Shown here: positions 59,992-64,000 of the stretch, piece by piece
Position numbering within the stretch: the first letter of the stretch is position 1
How the letters are laid out: each line of letters opens with the position of its first letter
Source of the DNA: Paraburkholderia rhynchosiae
GTDB taxonomy: Bacteria > Pseudomonadota > Gammaproteobacteria > Burkholderiales > Burkholderiaceae
Direction of reading: 5' to 3'
NCBI RefSeq assembly: GCF_002879865.1
Contig: NZ_PNXY01000003.1
Span: forward strand, 310,001 to 374,000
DNA: 64,000 nucleotides
The notes under the pieces: generated by a model
The model's database searches: none
Told to the model about the DNA's origin: nothing
Seen by the model: only the letters and a program-made list of their open reading frames with translations
Position numbers and translations under genes: made by a program

Positions 59992-61037
59992 ATACGGCTA
60001 CAGCAGGAGCGCGGCGGCTTCGTGTGGGCGTGGTGGGTTTGGGGCGTCTCGGCAAACGTCACGCGGAAAATCTCGCGTATCGTGTGCCGGGCGCTGAACT
60101 CGTCGCCGCGTGCAGTCCGCTCGAAGAAGAGCGGGCGTGGGCGCGCGAGGCGCTGCCCGAGCCCCGTCTTTACGACGATTACGCTGACCTGCTCGCGGAT
60201 CGCGAGGTGGACGCGGTGTGGCTTGTCACGCCGTCGTCGTTGCATGCGCAGCAGATCGTCGACGCGTTGCGCGCCGGCAAGCACGTGTTCTGCGAGAAGC
60301 CGTTGTCGCTCGATCTCGCCGAGTGCGAGCGCGTGCTGGCCGAGGCCGCGCGCTACCCGCAACTGCAGGCGACGATCGGCTTTATGCGGCGTTTCGATCC
60401 GAGCTACAAGGACGGGTTCGACAAAATCGCAGCGGGCACAATCGGCCGGCCGTTTCTCGTGCGCTCGCAAACCACCGACAAGAACGATACCGACGGTTTC
60501 TTCGTGCGCTTCGCGGCAACCTCCGGCGGCATCTTTCTCGATTGCACGGTGCACGATATCGACGTTGCGCGCTGGCTGCTCGGCAAGCCGCGCGCGACGC
60601 GCGTGTTCGCCGCGGGTGCGGTCGCGTTGCACGAGGGCCTGCGCGAATTCGGCGATGTCGATAACGGCGTGGCGATCTGCGAGTTCGAGGGCGGCAAGCT
60701 CGCGATGTTTTATGCGTCGCGCACTCAGGCGCACGGCAACGACACGCATAGCGAAGTGATCGGCACGGCCGGCGCGCTCGGGATCGGCCACAATCCGCGC
60801 GCGAATCGCGTCGAGATTTACGACGCGGCCGGCATTCGCAACGAGTGCACGCCGAGCTTCTTCGATCGTTTCGAAGAGGCGTTTCTGCACGAGGCGCGCG
60901 CGTTCGTCGCTTCGGTGCAAGGAGGGGCGGAGTCGAACGTGCAAGCGGGCGCGACGCTCGCCGACGCGCTCGAAGCGACGCGCATTGGCAATGCGTTGCG
61001 GGAATCGCTGCAAAGTGGGCAGGCGGTCACCCTGTAG
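59988..61037 (+). CDS. Second Gfo/Idh/MocA dehydrogenase of the inositol operon
   Basis: A 349-residue relative of IolG with VGVVGLGRLGKRHAENLAYR, FCEKPLSLDLAECE and the VHDIDVARWLLGK active-site region. Its coupling by four bases to iolG suggests an inositol-related substrate such as scyllo-inositol or another stereoisomer (IolW/IolX roles). The exact substrate cannot be read. It is the last gene of the plus-strand inositol operon. Confidence 0.88.
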   Translation: MNTATAGARRLRVGVVGLGRLGKRHAENLAYRVPGAELVAACSPLEEERAWAREALPEPRLYDDYADLLADREVDAVWLVTPSSLHAQQIVDALRAGKHVFCEKPLSLDLAECERVLAEAARYPQLQATIGFMRRFDPSYKDGFDKIAAGTIGRPFLVRSQTTDKNDTDGFFVRFAATSGGIFLDCTVHDIDVARWLLGKPRATRVFAAGAVALHEGLREFGDVDNGVAICEFEGGKLAMFYASRTQAHGNDTHSEVIGTAGALGIGHNPRANRVEIYDAAGIRNECTPSFFDRFEEAFLHEARAFVASVQGGAESNVQAGATLADALEATRIGNALRESLQSGQAVTL

Positions 61038-61148
61038 CGCCGGCATTGTTGCGGTAGCGGCGGCACCGGCAAGGCAGCGGAGGCTGCGGTAGAATTTGAC
61101 CCTCTGTCCGGCGTCGCGAACGACGCCCTGTCCCGAAGGTCATCGTCG

Positions 61149-61382
61149 ATGCAAATTCAGATTCATAAGGAAGTCGATGCGCGCGGGCTGATGTGCCCGC
61201 TGCCCATCTTGCGCGCCAAGAAGGCGCTCGCCGATATGGAAAGCGGTCAGATTCTCAAGGTGCTCGCCACCGATCCCGGCTCGCAGCGTGATTTCGCCGC
61301 GTTCGCGAAGCAAACCGGCAATGAGATCGTCGAGAGTTCGGCGCAAGACAAGGTCTTTACGTTCCTGATGAAGCGCCGCTGA
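61149..61382 (+). CDS. tusA: TusA-family sulfur carrier
   Basis: A 77-residue protein with the motif VDARGLMCPLPILRAKKAL, in which the cysteine of CPLP carries persulfide sulfur. TusA proteins relay sulfur for tRNA 2-thiouridine, molybdenum cofactor or sulfur oxidation. With only CPLP seen and no dsr or rhodanese neighbours, the pathway is not specified. It is followed by a strong bidirectional terminator. Confidence 0.9.
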   Translation: MQIQIHKEVDARGLMCPLPILRAKKALADMESGQILKVLATDPGSQRDFAAFAKQTGNEIVESSAQDKVFTFLMKRR

Positions 61383-61422
61383 CGCGCAAGCATTCAGACA
61401 CAGTCGCTCAGACTTACGCTCG

Positions 61423-61467
61423 AAAAAAAGGCGCTGTGCCCGCGAAAGCGGGGCACAGCGCCTTTTT
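61423..61467. terminator. Bidirectional terminator between tusA and galU
   Basis: GGCGCTGTGCCC and GGGCACAGCGCC form a 12-base stem around GCGAAAGCG-like loop, with seven A on the left and five T on the right. It separates convergent genes. Confidence 0.95.
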
Positions 61468-61511
61468 GACTTCTGCTCGATGCTTGGGCGATTCAAAGCA
61501 TCGGAACGCGT

Positions 61512-62393
61512 TCAGCCTTCCAGCACCGGCGAACGCGTGCGCAGATATTCTTCGAAATCGGCGGCCACTTCCGGGTGACGCAGAGCGAATTCGACCGTCG
61601 CCTTCAGATAGCCCAGCTTGCTGCCGCAGTCGAAACGCGTGCCGTGGTACTTGTACGCGAGAACCTGTTCGTCGGCGAGCAGCGACTGGATCGCGTCCGT
61701 GAGCTGCAGTTCGCCGCCGGCGCCAGGCTTGATCGCGCGGATGTGATCGAAAATGCGCGGCTTGAGCACATAGCGGCCCACCACGCCGAGATTCGACGGC
61801 GCCACGCTCGGCTCTGGCTTCTCGACGATGCCCGACATCTTGATGATCGAGTCTTCCCACTCCTTGCCGTCGACGATGCCGTACGACTTCGTTTCCTGCG
61901 CCGGGATCTCTTCGACGCCGATCACCGAGCTGTGATAGTGATCGAACACCTCGATCATTTGTGTCATGACGGGCGGCGTGCCGTAGAGCAGGTCGTCCGC
62001 GAGAATCACGGCGAACGGATTGTCGCCCACCAGTTTCTCCGCGCACAGCACCGCGTGGCCGAGGCCGAGCGCTTCCGGTTGACGCACATAGAAACAGTCG
62101 ACGTGGCTCGGCTTGATGCTGCGCACGAGTTCAAGGAGCTTATCTTTGCCGCGTGCTTCGAGTTCGGCTTCGATTTCGTATGACTTATCGAAATGGTCCT
62201 CGATCGCGCGCTTGCTGCGGCCCGTCACGAAAATCATTTCGGTGATGCCGGCCGCCATGGCTTCTTCCACCGCGTATTGAATGAGCGGCTTGTCGACGAT
62301 GGGCAGCATCTCTTTCGGGCTTGCCTTCGTGGCAGGGAGGAACCGGGTGCCAAGACCTGCTACCGGAAATACCGCCTTTGTAACTTTTAGCAT
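61512..62393 (-). CDS. galU: UTP-glucose-1-phosphate uridylyltransferase
   Basis: A 293-residue nucleotidyltransferase that makes UDP-glucose from UTP and glucose 1-phosphate for capsule, LPS and trehalose-type sugars. It has the KAVFPVAGLGTRFLPATKAS nucleotide-binding start with PKEMLPIVDKPLIQYAVEEA, FAVILADDLLYG and the GIVEKPEPSVAPSNLGVVGR block. Length is normal (about 290-300). The start at 62393 directly gives MLKVTKAVFPVAG. It is convergent with tusA and is 71 bases downstream of valS. Confidence 0.96.
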   Translation of the reverse strand: MLKVTKAVFPVAGLGTRFLPATKASPKEMLPIVDKPLIQYAVEEAMAAGITEMIFVTGRSKRAIEDHFDKSYEIEAELEARGKDKLLELVRSIKPSHVDCFYVRQPEALGLGHAVLCAEKLVGDNPFAVILADDLLYGTPPVMTQMIEVFDHYHSSVIGVEEIPAQETKSYGIVDGKEWEDSIIKMSGIVEKPEPSVAPSNLGVVGRYVLKPRIFDHIRAIKPGAGGELQLTDAIQSLLADEQVLAYKYHGTRFDCGSKLGYLKATVEFALRHPEVAADFEEYLRTRSPVLEG

Positions 62394-62464
62394 GTGATTA
62401 CCCTGAATCCTCTGGTTTAGCTATCAGTCCTTGCCCGCCGCGCGGGCGGGCATGGGAGCGTCGA

Positions 62465-64000
62465 TCAGGCCGGCAAGCGCGCGAGCTGGGCTTTCAGCTT
62501 ACCGACAGTTGCTTCGAATTCCGCCAGCCTTTTCTGCTCCTGTTCAACGACTGCAGGCGGCGCCTTCGCGACAAAACTTTCGTTCTGCAGTTTGGCATTG
62601 CACTTGACGACTTCCGTGCTCAACCGCGCAATCTCCTTCGACAAACGCTCGCGCTCGACCGCGACATCAATTTTCACTTTCAGCACGAGCTTGTCACTGC
62701 CTACGATAGCAATTGGCGCGCCATCCGCTTGCGCGTCAAGCGCTGCTTCGTCGGCAATGATCTGCACTTCGGACAAACGGGCCAGTGCCTGGGCGTACGG
62801 AGCGAAAGTGCGCAGGCGCTCCGCGTTGCCGGTAGCGAGCAATGGCACCTTCACCGCCGGCGACAGATTCATTTCGCCGCGCAGATTCCGGCACGCATCG
62901 ATCACTGCTTTCAGGTCGGCGGCCCATTGTTCCGCGTCTTCGTCGATCTTCGACAACTCGGCAACAGGGTACGGCTGCACCATGATGGACGCTTCGCCCT
63001 CGGCCTTGTCCGCGGGATAACGCCCTGCCAACGGTGCAACTTTCTGCCACAGCGCCTCGGTGATGAATGGAATCACCGGGTGCGCCAGGCGCAACACCGT
63101 CTCGAGCACGCGCAGCAGGGTGCGCCGCGTGGCGCGCTGCTGATTCGGTTGACCCGTCTGGATCTGAACCTTGGCGAGTTCGAGATACCAGTCACAGTAT
63201 TCATCCCATACGAACTTGTATAGGGCGTTGGCCACATTGTCGAAGCGATAATCGGCGAACCCCTTGGCGATCTCGGCTTCCACGCGTTGCAGGCGGGACA
63301 CGATCCAACGGTCCGCCGACGAGAAATTCAGATGACCGTCCGGCCCGCATTCGCCGCACTGTTCCGGCTTGCCGAAACCGCAATCCTGGCCTTCGCAGTT
63401 CATCAGCACGAAGCGCGTGGCGTTCCACAGCTTGTTGCAGAAGTTGCGATAGCCCTCGCAGCGCGCGAGATCGAAGTTGACGTTGCGGCCGAGCGTGGCC
63501 ATCGACGCCATTGTGAAGCGCAGCGCGTCGGTGCCGAACGCGGCAATGCCGTCCGGGAATTCCTTGCGGGTCTTCTTTTCGATCGACGCGGCCTGCTTCG
63601 GATTCATGAGACCGGTGGTGCGCTTCGCGACGAGCGCGTCGAGACCGATGCCGTCGACGATGTCGATCGGATCGAGCGTATTGCCCTTGCTCTTCGACAT
63701 CTTCTGGCCTTCGGCGTCGCGCACGAGACCGTGCACGTAGACCGTGTCGAACGGCACTTTGCCCGTGAAGTGCGTGGTCATCATGACCATGCGCGCGACC
63801 CAGAAGAAGATGATGTCGAAGCCCGTGACGAGCACCGACGACGGCAGGAAGTGCTTCAGTTCCTGCGTTTCGTTCGGCCAGCCGAGCGACGAAAACGGCA
63901 CGAGCGCAGACGAGAACCACGTGTCGAGCACGTCTTCGTCGCGTTTGAGAGTACCTGTATAGCCGGCTTCGGCCGCTTTCTCGCGTGCGCCTTCCTCGGT
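62465..64000 (-). CDS. valS: Valyl-tRNA synthetase, C-terminal part
   Basis: The frame runs out of the window at its 5' side, so about half of the 950-residue class I enzyme is missing. Present are the [17 protein letters not shown] block, the [20 protein letters not shown] catalytic KMSKS motif, the anticodon-binding helical domain ([20 protein letters not shown]) and the C-terminal coiled coil ([19 protein letters not shown] to [16 protein letters not shown]). It charges tRNA-Val. The start must be beyond 64000. Confidence 0.96.
   Translation of the reverse strand, partial: TEEGAREKAAEAGYTGTLKRDEDVLDTWFSSALVPFSSLGWPNETQELKHFLPSSVLVTGFDIIFFWVARMVMMTTHFTGKVPFDTVYVHGLVRDAEGQKMSKSKGNTLDPIDIVDGIGLDALVAKRTTGLMNPKQAASIEKKTRKEFPDGIAAFGTDALRFTMASMATLGRNVNFDLARCEGYRNFCNKLWNATRFVLMNCEGQDCGFGKPEQCGECGPDGHLNFSSADRWIVSRLQRVEAEIAKGFADYRFDNVANALYKFVWDEYCDWYLELAKVQIQTGQPNQQRATRRTLLRVLETVLRLAHPVIPFITEALWQKVAPLAGRYPADKAEGEASIMVQPYPVAELSKIDEDAEQWAADLKAVIDACRNLRGEMNLSPAVKVPLLATGNAERLRTFAPYAQALARLSEVQIIADEAALDAQADGAPIAIVGSDKLVLKVKIDVAVERERLSKEIARLSTEVVKCNAKLQNESFVAKAPPAVVEQEQKRLAEFEATVGKLKAQLARLPA

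Overview
The window is a high-GC (visibly about 60-65% G+C), densely coded chromosomal segment of a betaproteobacterium. The gene order phoB-phoR-ppk-ppx-ornithine lipid acyltransferase-sixA, together with a DUF2288 gene, a YbfB-type MFS gene and an inositol locus of the IolC-fusion type, points to Burkholderia/Paraburkholderia. Genus is inferred from gene content only. No phage, insertion sequence, rRNA or CRISPR array was seen.

1-7.1 kb is the phosphate/polyphosphate block: the end of phoB, phoR, ppk (minus), ppx, an OlsB-type acyltransferase and sixA. A Pho-box-like site lies in front of ppk. 7.4-16.1 kb is housekeeping mixed with small genes: tRNA-Pro(TGG), a DUF3309 peptide, a His-rich 58-residue membrane peptide, small lipoproteins, a MATE exporter, DUF2288, a pentapeptide-repeat protein, an NlpD-like amidase activator, an aldose epimerase, a 28-residue membrane peptide, uppP and tRNA-Arg(TCT). 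An AT-rich gap near 11.3-11.9 kb ends in a strong terminator and may encode a small RNA.

16.4-22.2 kb is a compact carbohydrate-acid island: MFS carrier, ApnO-type oxidoisomerase, RuBisCO-like protein, DUF1537 (OiaK-type) kinase and a GntR/FCD regulator. This matches the D-apionate pathway that runs through 3-oxo-isoapionate 4-phosphate. A near-identical 20-bp motif precedes both the carrier and the regulator genes.

22.4-46.1 kb carries an AcpA-type phosphoesterase divergent from a di-haem peroxidase, a NUDIX gene, an amino-acid-binding protein, glnS, ggt, an RBBP9-like hydrolase, a CaiB/BaiF CoA-transferase, alaS, a divergent LysR/MFS pair, threonine aldolase, a zinc-ribbon NUDIX gene, and a thioesterase joined to a LIV-type ABC transporter (livHMGF). 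That transporter has no local binding protein, and its LivF has arginine in place of the Walker A lysine.

46.1-48.7 kb holds an unrecognised 776-residue lipoprotein with an internal duplication, preceded by two interleaved inverted repeats. 48.7-61.0 kb is a complete-looking myo-inositol locus. The minus-strand operon runs binding protein, permease, ATPase, iolC-DUF2090 fusion, iolD, iolE, iolB. The divergent operon runs RpiR-type regulator, iolG and a second Gfo/Idh dehydrogenase. A perfect GGAA-N6-TTCC palindrome lies between them. iolA is not in the window. The segment ends with a TusA-like gene, galU and the 3' part of valS.
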